Source of the DNA: CALVGQ01 sp964369385 | Lineage (GTDB): Bacteria > Bacillota_I > Bacilli_A > Erysipelotrichales > Erysipelotrichaceae | Direction of reading: 5' to 3' | NCBI GenBank assembly: GCA_964369385.1 | Contig: CAYJEY010000015.1 | Span: 1 to 52,821 of the forward strand | Length of the DNA: 52,821 nt | In this document: one piece after another, positions 1-7,711 of the stretch | How the letters are laid out: every line of letters starts with the position of its first letter | Numbering within the stretch: position 1 is the first letter of the stretch | The notes under the pieces: model-generated | Databases searched by the model: none | What the model saw: the letters and a program-made list of their open reading frames with translations, nothing else | Told to the model about the DNA's origin: nothing | Program-made: the position numbers and the translations under genes

Positions 1-68
1 AAGGTGTACCTTTTTAACATCTTACCTCTTTACTTTACCATTATTTTCCTATTGTTACAAGTTGGTTA

Positions 69-662
69 TTAAGATTCTACTTTATGAATCCATCTCTCAT
101 ATGTTGCTCTTGAAACTCCTAGCAAGCTGGCTGCTACTTCTCTACTGATTTCGTTATCTACCTGTCGACTTCTAATTTCATTGAAGTTATGAGGTATATC
201 TTTTGGCGGTCTACCTAAATGAACTCCACGCTTTTTTGCCGCTGCTATTCCTTCAGCTTGCCTTTGACGAATATTTGCTCGCTCTGTTTCAGCAACATAA
301 CTTAAAATCTGTAATACTAAATCTGAGATAAACATTCCTGTCAAATCTTCTTTTTTAGCGCGAGTGTCAAGTAATGGCATATCTAGTACTACGATGTTTG
401 CACCCTTGTGCTTCGTAATTAATCGCCACTGTTCCAATATTTCTTCATAATTCCTTCCTAAGCGATCAATACTTTTTACAATTAAGACATCCTCTACCTT
501 TAATTTGCGCCATAACTTTTGATACATAACTCTTTCAAAATTTTTACCACTTTGTTTGTCGACAAATATATTTTCTTTCTTTACCCCTGCTCCTTCCATT
601 GCTACCATTTGTCGATCTTCATTCTGATCTTTCGATGATACACGAATATAACCATAAATCAT
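69..662 (-). CDS. Serine recombinase (resolvase/invertase family)
   Basis: This is a 197-residue site-specific recombinase of the small serine resolvase type. It cuts and rejoins DNA through a serine-DNA intermediate. The N-terminal resolvase domain (about residues 1-140) opens with YIRVSSKDQ, where Ser9 is the likely nucleophile and Arg7 the paired arginine. It also has the family signatures SIDRLGRNY and ERANIRQRQAEGIAAAKKRG. A C-terminal helix-turn-helix follows (about 150-190, REVAASLLGVSRATYERW). Length is normal for Tn3-type resolvases and plasmid resolvases. The start is preceded by AAAGGAGGA. No transposase is adjacent, so it may be a remnant of a transposon or plasmid-derived element. 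Two direct repeats lie just upstream and could be its target. Confidence 0.95.
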   Translation of the reverse strand: MIYGYIRVSSKDQNEDRQMVAMEGAGVKKENIFVDKQSGKNFERVMYQKLWRKLKVEDVLIVKSIDRLGRNYEEILEQWRLITKHKGANIVVLDMPLLDTRAKKEDLTGMFISDLVLQILSYVAETERANIRQRQAEGIAAAKKRGVHLGRPPKDIPHNFNEIRSRQVDNEISREVAASLLGVSRATYERWIHKVES

Positions 663-700
663 TTTAAGTCCTCCTTTTCTAAGATAAATCGAGTTATCTC

Positions 701-882
701 TAATAGTGAAGGAATTCTACGCGTGCCACATCTCTCTTCTAAAGCTATATTTATAAAGAGATTTGGTTGTATACTTGCTGATAAATGTAGCATATAGGAT
801 TAATACAAATTACTCAACCCTTTATACTATACCAAGCACAATATCTTCCTTCATATAATAGAAAAGGAATTTCACGCGTGCT
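701..882. repeat. Pair of 25-bp direct repeats, possible recombination (res-like) site
   Basis: Two direct repeats lie at about 703-727 and 857-881, upstream of the recombinase gene. They match at 21 of 25 positions. Each contains GGAATT, two variable bases, then ACGCGTGC; the second contains the palindrome CACGCGTG. Serine resolvases commonly act on a multi-subsite region next to their own gene, so this could be the res region or an autoregulatory operator. That role is inferred from position only. The rest of the 663-892 gap shows no gene. Confidence 0.45.
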
Positions 883-892
883 CTTATGTAAT

Positions 893-918
893 AAAAAAAC
901 CGCACATTTGTACGGTCT
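893..918 (-). terminator. Rho-independent terminator of the GNAT-chorismate mutase gene
   Basis: Read on the minus strand, ACCGTAC-AAAT-GTGCGGT forms a seven-pair stem with one G-U pair, followed by a run of seven T. It lies directly downstream of the gene ending at 924. Confidence 0.8.
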
Positions 919-923
919 ATTCT

Positions 924-1634
924 CTATTCTTCAGTTTTCACTTCATCCATAACTTGAGCTTGGTATTCTTTAGAAATTTGCATTTGCATTGTGATGTATT
1001 TGCGATAGTATTCTTTTAGTTCTTCATTTTGAACATAAGCTACGTTGCGCTCAATTACTTCAGTTTCACGCGCTACATCTAAAATAGTAAAATGATTTTC
1101 AATCTTATACTCAACTACTTCTTTTACTGCTTTCATGCGCTCACAAAACAGTTTAGCCATCTGTTCGTCTATTTTATTGATTTTTAATCGTGCTAATTGA
1201 AGTTTATCAGGTACTCTTAGTTTTTTAATCATTTTTACATGAAGGCAATGTTCATCTAAATAGAATTTTCCTTCTTGCTTGTACTCATATTTCTCATAGA
1301 ATTCTTTTACTGCAACTTGCGCTGATAACTCAGCAGATCGATAGCCTTTCTCAACTGCATGTGCCTCAATCTCTTCAAGTAAACGAGCACCTAAATTTTT
1401 TCCTCGATACTGTGGGAGAACACAAATACGCCCCACAATGATACGTTCACCTTTTTCATTATAATAACGTCCAACTGCAACTGGTAAATCATTGTCATAA
1501 ATAACACAATGCGTTGCTTTGTCATCATTGTTATCTACTTCATTTTGAAATCCTTGCTCTTTCATAAACACCGCTTCACGAACTGCATAAGCATCTTCAA
1601 AATGATCTTTTCCAACATAAAACTTAATATCCAT
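924..1634 (-). CDS. GNAT acetyltransferase fused to AroQ-type chorismate mutase
   Basis: This 236-residue protein has two domains. Residues 1-137 form a GNAT N-acetyltransferase with the acetyl-CoA loop QYRGKNLGARL at 75-85. Residues 145-228 look like an AroQ-fold chorismate mutase, which converts chorismate to prephenate. Aligned by eye to the E. coli chorismate mutase domain, the charged active-site residues appear present: Arg149, Arg166, Lys177, Asp186, Arg189 and Glu190. The C-terminal EYYRKYITMQMQISKEYQ resembles the last helix of AroQ enzymes. The ATG is preceded by AGGGGTG. No other shikimate-pathway gene is in the window. The acetyl acceptor cannot be told. The fusion is unusual and is discussed as a finding. 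Confidence 0.85.
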   Translation of the reverse strand: MDIKFYVGKDHFEDAYAVREAVFMKEQGFQNEVDNNDDKATHCVIYDNDLPVAVGRYYNEKGERIIVGRICVLPQYRGKNLGARLLEEIEAHAVEKGYRSAELSAQVAVKEFYEKYEYKQEGKFYLDEHCLHVKMIKKLRVPDKLQLARLKINKIDEQMAKLFCERMKAVKEVVEYKIENHFTILDVARETEVIERNVAYVQNEELKEYYRKYITMQMQISKEYQAQVMDEVKTEE

Positions 1635-1758
1635 TACTCAACACCCCTTTGCTTAATTAACTATTCTATTTTACATTTTTTAAGTATGAATGTAAAATCA
1701 AACGAACCTCAATTTCCAGTTTTTTCTTTTTTTTAAAACATACTTGCACCTAATATAG

Positions 1759-1764
1759 TATAAT
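1759..1764 (+). promoter_or_regulatory. Probable -10 element of the LTA-synthase-like gene
   Basis: A perfect TATAAT lies 21 bp before the start codon. The Shine-Dalgarno AAAGGAG follows at about 1771-1777. No convincing -35 box is seen at standard spacing. Confidence 0.5.
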
Positions 1765-1784
1765 ACATTAAAAGGAGATCCTGT

Positions 1785-3776
1785 ATGGTTAATGTCGTTA
1801 AAAATAACTATCGTTTTTATCTTTACTTTGCATTATCTTTAGTATCATTATTGTTTATTGATTTTGGTTTTCGCTTTTTTTCTGAGGCACATAATACATT
1901 GATTATTACCTCAAGGTTAGTATTATTTAATACCTCTCTTGCTTTGCTCTTCAGTTTACTTGCTTATGCTTTTCCTATGAAGTTTGGAAAGTACATTATT
2001 AGTATTCTGCTTTTGCTTTATGGTGCATATGCAATCACTCAATTGGGTTTTATCAATTTTATGGGAAACTACATGTCAATCAATGCCGCATTTGATGGAG
2101 CACAACGTGTGACTACGGAAGTTAGTGGCTTCATAGGAGCACTTCGTATAGAAACCTTTGTGTTAATTTTACCTGCAATAATTTCTTTTGTAATTTGTAT
2201 TCGAACTAAAAATATGATTGATTCTAAACCTAAATTATCTTTTTATCTCATCAGTGGTATTTTTTTGATTTTAGTTCATGGATTAGGTATTTCTTCTGTC
2301 ATGTTGATTTCAAATCCGCACTCAATTATTCAAGCGGAACAACTTTATTCAAATCCACAACCCCCTGAATTGGCATTGAGCGAACTTGGCATTAATCGTT
2401 TTATGTGGCGAGATGTGATGAGTATTTTCAATGAGAGTGAAGATGTTTTGATTATACAACCAGAATCAACACCTACACCAACTCCACAAGTGACAAGTAC
2501 ACCTGAAACCGAAGTAATACATCGAGAAATCGATGATTCTACATGGATATCAATGATGGATAGTGAGGAAAACACCTCAATATTGAGTGTAGACGAATAT
2601 CTTATTTCTAGGGAAATTAGTGACTACAATGATATGACTGGGATATTTGAAGATAAGAACTTTATTTATATTATGGTTGAAGCATTTGATTATATGGCTA
2701 TTGATGAAACTTTAACTCCTACACTTTATAAAATGAAAACACAGGGAATTAGCTTTTCGAATTTTTATTCCCCTAAATACAGCTGTACAACGGCGGAAAG
2801 TGAATTTATTGGACTAAATTCGTTAGTCCCTTCTTCAAGTGTATGTACACCAAATACTTATAAAAACAACGCTTACCCACATGCTATCTTCAACCTTTTC
2901 AACGACCAACAATATATCTCAACATCCTACCACAATTGGAATGACCAATTTTATGATCGAAATACGTATCATTTAAATATGGGCTCTAGTCGTTATTTAG
3001 ACATTGATGCCTTAGGTTTACCTATCATTCAAGGATGGCAAAGTGACGCAACAATGATGGAAGCAATTACACCTTTGTTCGTAGAAGATGAACCATTCTT
3101 CTCTTTTATCATCACTTCTTCTACCCACTTCCCTTATGACGAATCAAGTACTCTCGGTAATCGTTATCTCGAGGAAGTTGGTGCTGTGTACCCAGATTTA
3201 AAAATAAATCTTCAACGTTATGTTTCTAAAGCAATTGAGCTGGATAAAGCAATGGAAATACTTCTTGCTGCACTCGAGGAACAAGGTATCCTAGAAGATA
3301 CTGTGATTGCCATGTACTCTGATCACCATCCTTTAAAGACTTCATATTCTGACATCGCTTCGTTTAATCAAGAAGTAGATCGATTAGAAGGATTAAACAT
3401 TGATCGTACACCATTCTTTATCTACAACAGTGAAGTTACCCCACAAGTTGTTGATACATTAGCAAGCACTTATGATTTAGTTCCAACAATTGCCAATATG
3501 TTTAACTTGGAATATGATCCACGCTATTATGTAGGAAGTGATGTCTTTGATGATGTTGAGCCACTTGTCATACTCAATAATGGGGATTGGATAAGTGAAG
3601 AAGGGATATTCTATGCCTCATCAAGTAGCTTTGAACCTTTTGATGAAGCACTAAGCATTGATTCAAATTGGTTGCAGCAACAAAATGCTAAAGTATCTAA
3701 TCTTTTTAACATTAGTCTTGAAATCTATGAATCTGATTATTTCGCTCATAGAGAATTTGATGTAACATATAAATAA
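1785..3776 (+). CDS. LTA-synthase-family membrane phosphoglycerol transferase
   Basis: A 663-residue polytopic membrane enzyme of the LtaS/sulfatase superfamily, expected to polymerise glycerol phosphate or a similar anionic polymer on the outer membrane face. About five hydrophobic segments occupy residues 10-190. A Pro/Thr-rich linker (PESTPTPTPQVTSTPETE, about 228-245) leads to the extracellular catalytic domain. The nucleophile motif TTAESE places the catalytic threonine at about residue 336, matching TSDSE of LtaS. The metal site appears as YSDHH near residue 510. It is a monocistronic gene with its own terminator. Length matches LtaS (about 650 residues), but the exact polymer or headgroup transferred cannot be read from sequence. 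Confidence 0.9.
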   Translation: MVNVVKNNYRFYLYFALSLVSLLFIDFGFRFFSEAHNTLIITSRLVLFNTSLALLFSLLAYAFPMKFGKYIISILLLLYGAYAITQLGFINFMGNYMSINAAFDGAQRVTTEVSGFIGALRIETFVLILPAIISFVICIRTKNMIDSKPKLSFYLISGIFLILVHGLGISSVMLISNPHSIIQAEQLYSNPQPPELALSELGINRFMWRDVMSIFNESEDVLIIQPESTPTPTPQVTSTPETEVIHREIDDSTWISMMDSEENTSILSVDEYLISREISDYNDMTGIFEDKNFIYIMVEAFDYMAIDETLTPTLYKMKTQGISFSNFYSPKYSCTTAESEFIGLNSLVPSSSVCTPNTYKNNAYPHAIFNLFNDQQYISTSYHNWNDQFYDRNTYHLNMGSSRYLDIDALGLPIIQGWQSDATMMEAITPLFVEDEPFFSFIITSSTHFPYDESSTLGNRYLEEVGAVYPDLKINLQRYVSKAIELDKAMEILLAALEEQGILEDTVIAMYSDHHPLKTSYSDIASFNQEVDRLEGLNIDRTPFFIYNSEVTPQVVDTLASTYDLVPTIANMFNLEYDPRYYVGSDVFDDVEPLVILNNGDWISEEGIFYASSSSFEPFDEALSIDSNWLQQQNAKVSNLFNISLEIYESDYFAHREFDVTYK

Positions 3777-3781
3777 ACAAA

Positions 3782-3818
3782 GGCCATAGTTTACCTTAAC
3801 AGGAACTATGGACTTTTT
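3782..3818 (+). terminator. Terminator of the LTA-synthase-like gene
   Basis: CCATAGTT (3784-3791) pairs with AACTATGG (3804-3811) across a 12-nt loop, followed by five T after 3813. Confidence 0.8.
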
Positions 3819-3870
3819 ATATCATCATATTTTATCTATATTTTGTTAATTAAAAAAATGAAAATAACAC

Positions 3871-3899
3871 TTGCATTCCACTTGTCATCTTGCTATAAT
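3871..3899 (+). promoter_or_regulatory. Sigma-A promoter of tRNA-Leu
   Basis: TTGCAT (3871-3876) and a perfect TATAAT (3894-3899) are separated by 17 bp, ending 17 bp before the tRNA. Confidence 0.85.
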
Positions 3900-3915
3900 G
3901 AATAAGCAATGAAAT

Positions 3916-4000
3916 GCGGATGTGGCGAAATTGGTAGACGCACTAGACTTAGGATCTAGCGCCGCGAGGCATGGGAGTTCGAGTCTCTTCATCCGCACCA
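3916..4000 (+). tRNA. tRNA-Leu (anticodon UAG)
   Basis: An 85-nt class II tRNA with a long variable arm and an encoded CCA at 3998-4000. The acceptor arms GCGGATG and CATCCGC pair. The anticodon stem CTAGA/TCTAG encloses the loop CTTAGGA, with anticodon TAG at 3950-3952. The T arm contains GTTCGAGTC. Class II shape and the UAG anticodon identify leucine (reads CUA and relatives). It stands alone with its own promoter and terminator. Confidence 0.97.
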
Positions 4001-4011
4001 TTTGAAAAATT

Positions 4012-4036
4012 ACAGAGTGTAAGCTCTGTTTTTTTT
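4012..4036 (+). terminator. Terminator after tRNA-Leu
   Basis: ACAGAG and CTCTGT form a stem around TGTAAG, followed by a run of eight or more T. Confidence 0.85.
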
Positions 4037-4053
4037 ATACTAATTTATCAAAA

Positions 4054-4087
4054 AGTGTAATCATTGATAGGTGATTACACTTTTTTT
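4054..4087 (-). terminator. Bidirectional terminator, end of ascorbate-type PTS operon
   Basis: AGTGTAATCA (4054-4063) pairs with TGATTACACT (4072-4081). It is flanked by A on the left and T on the right, so it can stop transcription from both the tRNA side and the PTS operon that ends at 4094. Confidence 0.8.
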
Positions 4088-4093
4088 ATATTT

Positions 4094-5350
4094 TTATACA
4101 ATAGAAGAGAATAAACTTGCTACCCATTCAGCAATAGCTCCGAATAAGGAAAAATCATTTCCACCAAAGACTAACATCCAATTTTGTATAGTCGAACTAT
4201 ACACCATACAGCTAACTCCCATGATCAATACAGCTACGATAGATGCAACTACAGTTCCAATAATACAACCTCTTAAACCACCTTGTCCTTCTGCAATAAT
4301 CGCAGCAGTACCTAACTCAAAGAAAGCAGTAAAGACTAGAGGAAGTACAATTACAGTAAATATTCCAACTGAATTAATTACTATGATTGACAAAGTACTT
4401 ACCACTAAAGCAATAATGAATCCAATCAATAAGGCATTTGGTTTATACGAAAATAACATAGGACAATCAAATGCTGGAATTGCATTAGGTACTAGTTTTT
4501 CACTAATTCCTTTAAATGAGGGAATTATTTGGTTAACTAGCATACGTACTCCTTGCATCAATATAGCAATGCCTGCACCAAACACAATACCTTGCTTTAA
4601 AGCATATGTGAATAAGTCACTAGTTAATGAAAAACCTTCCGGAATCAATACACCCACTACAATATAAAGTATCATCACTACAATAGAAGCTGTAATTGTA
4701 GTGTCTCTAAAAAATGATAAACTACTAGGAATTTTCAAATCTTCTGTAGATTTCGACTTATCTCCTACTTTACTTGCAACAAACCCACTAATAAGTACTA
4801 AAAATCCTGAAGGATGTCCTAATGTAAAGGATTCATCACCAATAACATCAAATACATACTTTCTCACTATCCATGGCATGATTGAAAAGTATAGCGCAGA
4901 TATCACTGCAGAAAAACCAATTAATACACCACCACTTAACCCTGCTTCAACTCCGGCTGCAACAAATATAAAAGGAAACCACCACATCATATGTCCTGTC
5001 AAAAAAATCGTCTTAAACATCGTAAATCTAGCAATTAACAGGTGTAGCGCTAACGCAACAAACATCGCCAAACCTACAGCACCACCAAACTCTGCGGTAA
5101 ATGTAGCATCGTTTAATCCTTCTCCTACTACACCTCCTGTTGCAAGAGTGAATGCAGTACTGATTGGTGCAATGACACCAGCTACTATTCCTACTGCGGT
5201 TTCTATAATCACCATTCCAATTGCTGCAAGTACAGCTCCTTTTATTACATCAGATACTTTTTTCTTTTGAAGTATTAATCCTACTGCTGCAATGAGTCCC
5301 AACAATACTGGCGGGTTTCTCAAAATACTATTTGTAATAAAATCCATCAT
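4094..5350 (-). CDS. PTS EIIC permease, ascorbate (UlaA/SgaT) family
   Basis: A 418-residue, highly hydrophobic protein with about 10-12 membrane segments, forming the sugar channel of a phosphotransferase system. The start (NPPVLLGLIAAVGLILQKKKVSDVIKGAVLAAIG) and the glycine-rich loops resemble UlaA/SgaT, the L-ascorbate family IIC. It is the last gene of a minus-strand operon (regulator, IIB, IIC), 24 bp after IIB. No catabolic enzyme accompanies it, so the substrate could be ascorbate or another sugar acid or polyol; the assignment is to family only. Confidence 0.85.
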   Translation of the reverse strand: MMDFITNSILRNPPVLLGLIAAVGLILQKKKVSDVIKGAVLAAIGMVIIETAVGIVAGVIAPISTAFTLATGGVVGEGLNDATFTAEFGGAVGLAMFVALALHLLIARFTMFKTIFLTGHMMWWFPFIFVAAGVEAGLSGGVLIGFSAVISALYFSIMPWIVRKYVFDVIGDESFTLGHPSGFLVLISGFVASKVGDKSKSTEDLKIPSSLSFFRDTTITASIVVMILYIVVGVLIPEGFSLTSDLFTYALKQGIVFGAGIAILMQGVRMLVNQIIPSFKGISEKLVPNAIPAFDCPMLFSYKPNALLIGFIIALVVSTLSIIVINSVGIFTVIVLPLVFTAFFELGTAAIIAEGQGGLRGCIIGTVVASIVAVLIMGVSCMVYSSTIQNWMLVFGGNDFSLFGAIAEWVASLFSSIV

Positions 5351-5374
5351 TTTTGCCTTCCTCCTTATATGGTT

Positions 5375-5653
5375 TTATTTTACTGCTTCAATGAACTCCT
5401 TTACTTTGACTCTTACTTCATCTAAATCCATGTATCTTTTAATTGGATACACTCTCCCTTGACATTCTGAATTTAGATTTTGGTATAACTCTGGACTTGT
5501 AAAAATAGCATCTACTTTTGCTCCATGTGCATTCGTAATATCTGTATTTTCCACTTCACAATCAAAATTCAATTCTGCAAATATTTTATCTAACGATAAC
5601 TTCAAAATCATACTTGATCCAACTCCAAAACCACATACTGCATAAACTTTCAC
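5375..5653 (-). CDS. PTS EIIB, ascorbate/galactitol type
   Basis: A 92-residue cytosolic phosphocarrier. The P-loop-like motif VCGFGVGSSMILK places the phosphorylated cysteine at residue 7. The protein accepts phosphate from a IIA domain and passes it to sugar moving through the neighbouring IIC. The ATG lies one base after the regulator stop codon, so its ribosome binding site (GGGGGTGAG region) is inside the regulator gene and the two are probably translationally coupled. Length is typical for UlaB-type proteins. Confidence 0.9.
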   Translation of the reverse strand: MKVYAVCGFGVGSSMILKLSLDKIFAELNFDCEVENTDITNAHGAKVDAIFTSPELYQNLNSECQGRVYPIKRYMDLDEVRVKVKEFIEAVK

Positions 5654-5654
5654 C

Positions 5655-7532
5655 TTAACTCACCCCCTTTACCATTTTTAATATCTCATCAACACTTCCG
5701 TTGATAATATGGTCAATATTTTCTTTAACATATAATAATTCTGAAAGTGAAACTAGTGCCTTCAAATGACTTTCATTATCTATTGTAGCCAAAACACAGA
5801 AAATATTTACAGGCTTTCCAAGCAAGTCCACCTCTTCTTCTACTACAAGTAAACTCATCCCTACTTTATTTACACCTATTTTACTCGTTGCATGTGGTAA
5901 AGCAAAACGATCTGCTAAAACAATATATGGACCAAACTCGTCCAATGCATTAAACATTTCCTCAACATATTCAGGTTCTATCGTTTTATCAGCTAATAGT
6001 GGCTTACTGGCAATTTGAATTGCATCTTTATAATCTCTCACTGCTTTCACTTTAATAATTTTATCTTCTGTAAGTAACTCATTTAACATTGGGCTTTCTC
6101 CTTTAGTATTTTTTATAGGTGACATTAAATTTTTTATTTCTTTAATCAAACTACTTCTTTGATGTATTGTTGCATGCTTCTCAATTACTTCTATGATATT
6201 TTCAATAGTAAAGGCTTCTTTTACTAATTGATGATTTAGTCTTGAATTTATATTTTTAATATCATCATTTTTTAATAAAGGATTTACTACAATTAAATTT
6301 TTCGCATCCAATTCAACTGTAGATATGCAATAATCATAATTAATTTTTGTTTCATAAAACTCATGAACACTCATTATTTCTACAATATTTATAAATGGTA
6401 TGTATTTTAACAGTTGCATTTTGAGAGTATTTGAAATAACTAAACCATTTGGACACACAATAATTACATTTGTAAAGTAATCTTTGTTATTGTAAAGAAA
6501 CCCGCCAAAATACGCTACGATATATGCTAGTTCTTCTTTTCTAGCATTTTTAAAATGCAAATCTAAGAAAGTATAGTTTTTTGCAATATCCTCTATAATA
6601 CGAAATAAGTAAGGATACTTATTTTCGATATCTTCGTAGAGTGGGTTATATAATGGAAAATTAAATTTGATTCGATAATAGCTTGCAATAAAGTGCCTCC
6701 TCAAATTTCTTATAAATTCATATTTGTTTTTTATCATGATACTTGTATTATTCTCGAATGACACAATTAGTTTTTCAATTTCTAATTCAATCGTAAGGTC
6801 ATTTGTTAGTTTCAAATTAGAGAGGGTCATAATATACGATTTCAAATAAGCCATCTCATATTTATTTTGAGTACATAATAATGAGTCTATGTCGCTATAA
6901 TCAATCTCATCTATAAATTCATATTCTGTTAGTTCATTGTTTTGTGAATTTCTTTTTTTTATAAATTTAATTAAGTTGCTTAGATTAAATAGAGAATAGT
7001 CTGTCAAATTCAAATTATTCACTTTATTAAAATACTTAACTTCGTTAATAACTTCTTCTTTATTGCTAAAATCATATTGATCGAGCAAAATAAACAAGGA
7101 TCGTATTTTTAATTCATCTCCATCAATAGTATATGTTTTGTTGAATTTTAATTGTATTCCATTTGTACTTAACCTATCTTTGATGTGTTGAATACTATTT
7201 GACACAGTATTTTTTGAAATTTTCAAATGGTCCGCTATGTCTTCTGTATTTGTAAACTGATTGGTCAAGAGGAGATACAATAAGTAATTCTCTCTTAACT
7301 CAACATCAAAATAATCAAAGTCCTCTTTATGTCGGACATCATGAGTTTGAATATAAGAGAATACTCCTTCATGCTTTATTATTTGACCATTCTTTTTTAT
7401 TGCATCATTAATTGATGAAATGTCATAATAGAGTGTTCTCCTAGAAATACTAAATTTTTGAAGTAAATAATCTAAAGTAATATTTCCATGGTTAATAATG
7501 GTATTAAGTAATTGTTCTTGTCTTTTTTTCAT
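5655..7532 (-). CDS. BglG/MtlR-type PRD transcriptional regulator with C-terminal EIIA domain
   Basis: A 625-residue multidomain regulator. N-terminal helix-turn-helix domains span about 1-130 (QQ.LL..I..HG.ITLDYLLQKFSISRRTLYYDI, then HLKISKNTVSNSIQ). PRD domains follow (about 170-400), then a IIB-like region (about 400-480) and a EIIA type-2 domain (about 490-620). In the EIIA domain FALPHAT marks the phosphorylatable histidine at residue 547. Such proteins activate their PTS operon when phosphorylation of the PRDs signals substrate. It is first in the operon and no separate IIA gene follows, so this domain may also be the working IIA. The SD is GGGGAT. Confidence 0.9.
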   Translation of the reverse strand: MKKRQEQLLNTIINHGNITLDYLLQKFSISRRTLYYDISSINDAIKKNGQIIKHEGVFSYIQTHDVRHKEDFDYFDVELRENYLLYLLLTNQFTNTEDIADHLKISKNTVSNSIQHIKDRLSTNGIQLKFNKTYTIDGDELKIRSLFILLDQYDFSNKEEVINEVKYFNKVNNLNLTDYSLFNLSNLIKFIKKRNSQNNELTEYEFIDEIDYSDIDSLLCTQNKYEMAYLKSYIMTLSNLKLTNDLTIELEIEKLIVSFENNTSIMIKNKYEFIRNLRRHFIASYYRIKFNFPLYNPLYEDIENKYPYLFRIIEDIAKNYTFLDLHFKNARKEELAYIVAYFGGFLYNNKDYFTNVIIVCPNGLVISNTLKMQLLKYIPFINIVEIMSVHEFYETKINYDYCISTVELDAKNLIVVNPLLKNDDIKNINSRLNHQLVKEAFTIENIIEVIEKHATIHQRSSLIKEIKNLMSPIKNTKGESPMLNELLTEDKIIKVKAVRDYKDAIQIASKPLLADKTIEPEYVEEMFNALDEFGPYIVLADRFALPHATSKIGVNKVGMSLLVVEEEVDLLGKPVNIFCVLATIDNESHLKALVSLSELLYVKENIDHIINGSVDEILKMVKGVS

Positions 7533-7579
7533 AATCTATCCCCTAAGTTTAGTTTATATAAATATTTCCATACTCGCAA

Positions 7580-7607
7580 CCCAAGTTTTTGCACAATTTT
7601 TGCACAT
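7580..7607 (-). promoter_or_regulatory. Tandem direct repeat, candidate activator site of the PTS operon
   Basis: Two copies of TTTTTGCACA (plus strand, 7587-7596 and 7598-7607) lie 11 bp apart, about one helical turn. On the minus strand they sit immediately upstream of a weak -35-like TTGGGT (7580-7585), with TATATA about 18 bp further on. This is the expected position for an activator such as the adjacent PRD regulator. Confidence 0.45.
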
Positions 7608-7677
7608 AATATTTACTATTACATATTAATTTGTACATTTGATTCCTATTTACTTATATAGCTCATTTATTGAATTA

Positions 7678-7702
7678 AAAAAACTACAGATTTCTCTGTA
7701 GT
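7678..7702 (-). terminator. Terminator of the siderophore importer operon
   Basis: On the minus strand ACTACAGA-GAAA-TCTGTAGT forms an eight-pair stem followed by a run of T, just after the binding-protein gene that ends at 7712. Confidence 0.85.
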
Positions 7703-7711
7703 CAATTTAAA

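Noticed and set aside
2452..2510. Short Pro/Thr repeat in the LTA-synthase-like gene as a tandem DNA repeat
   Set aside because: It is an ordinary low-complexity linker between membrane and catalytic parts, not an exact DNA repeat.
4071..5270. Long plus-strand open frames of 189-198 codons opposite the PTS IIC gene
   Set aside because: They are rich in Pro, Thr and Ile as expected for the reverse of a hydrophobic membrane gene, and lack ribosome binding sites. The minus-strand reading is clearly the real gene.
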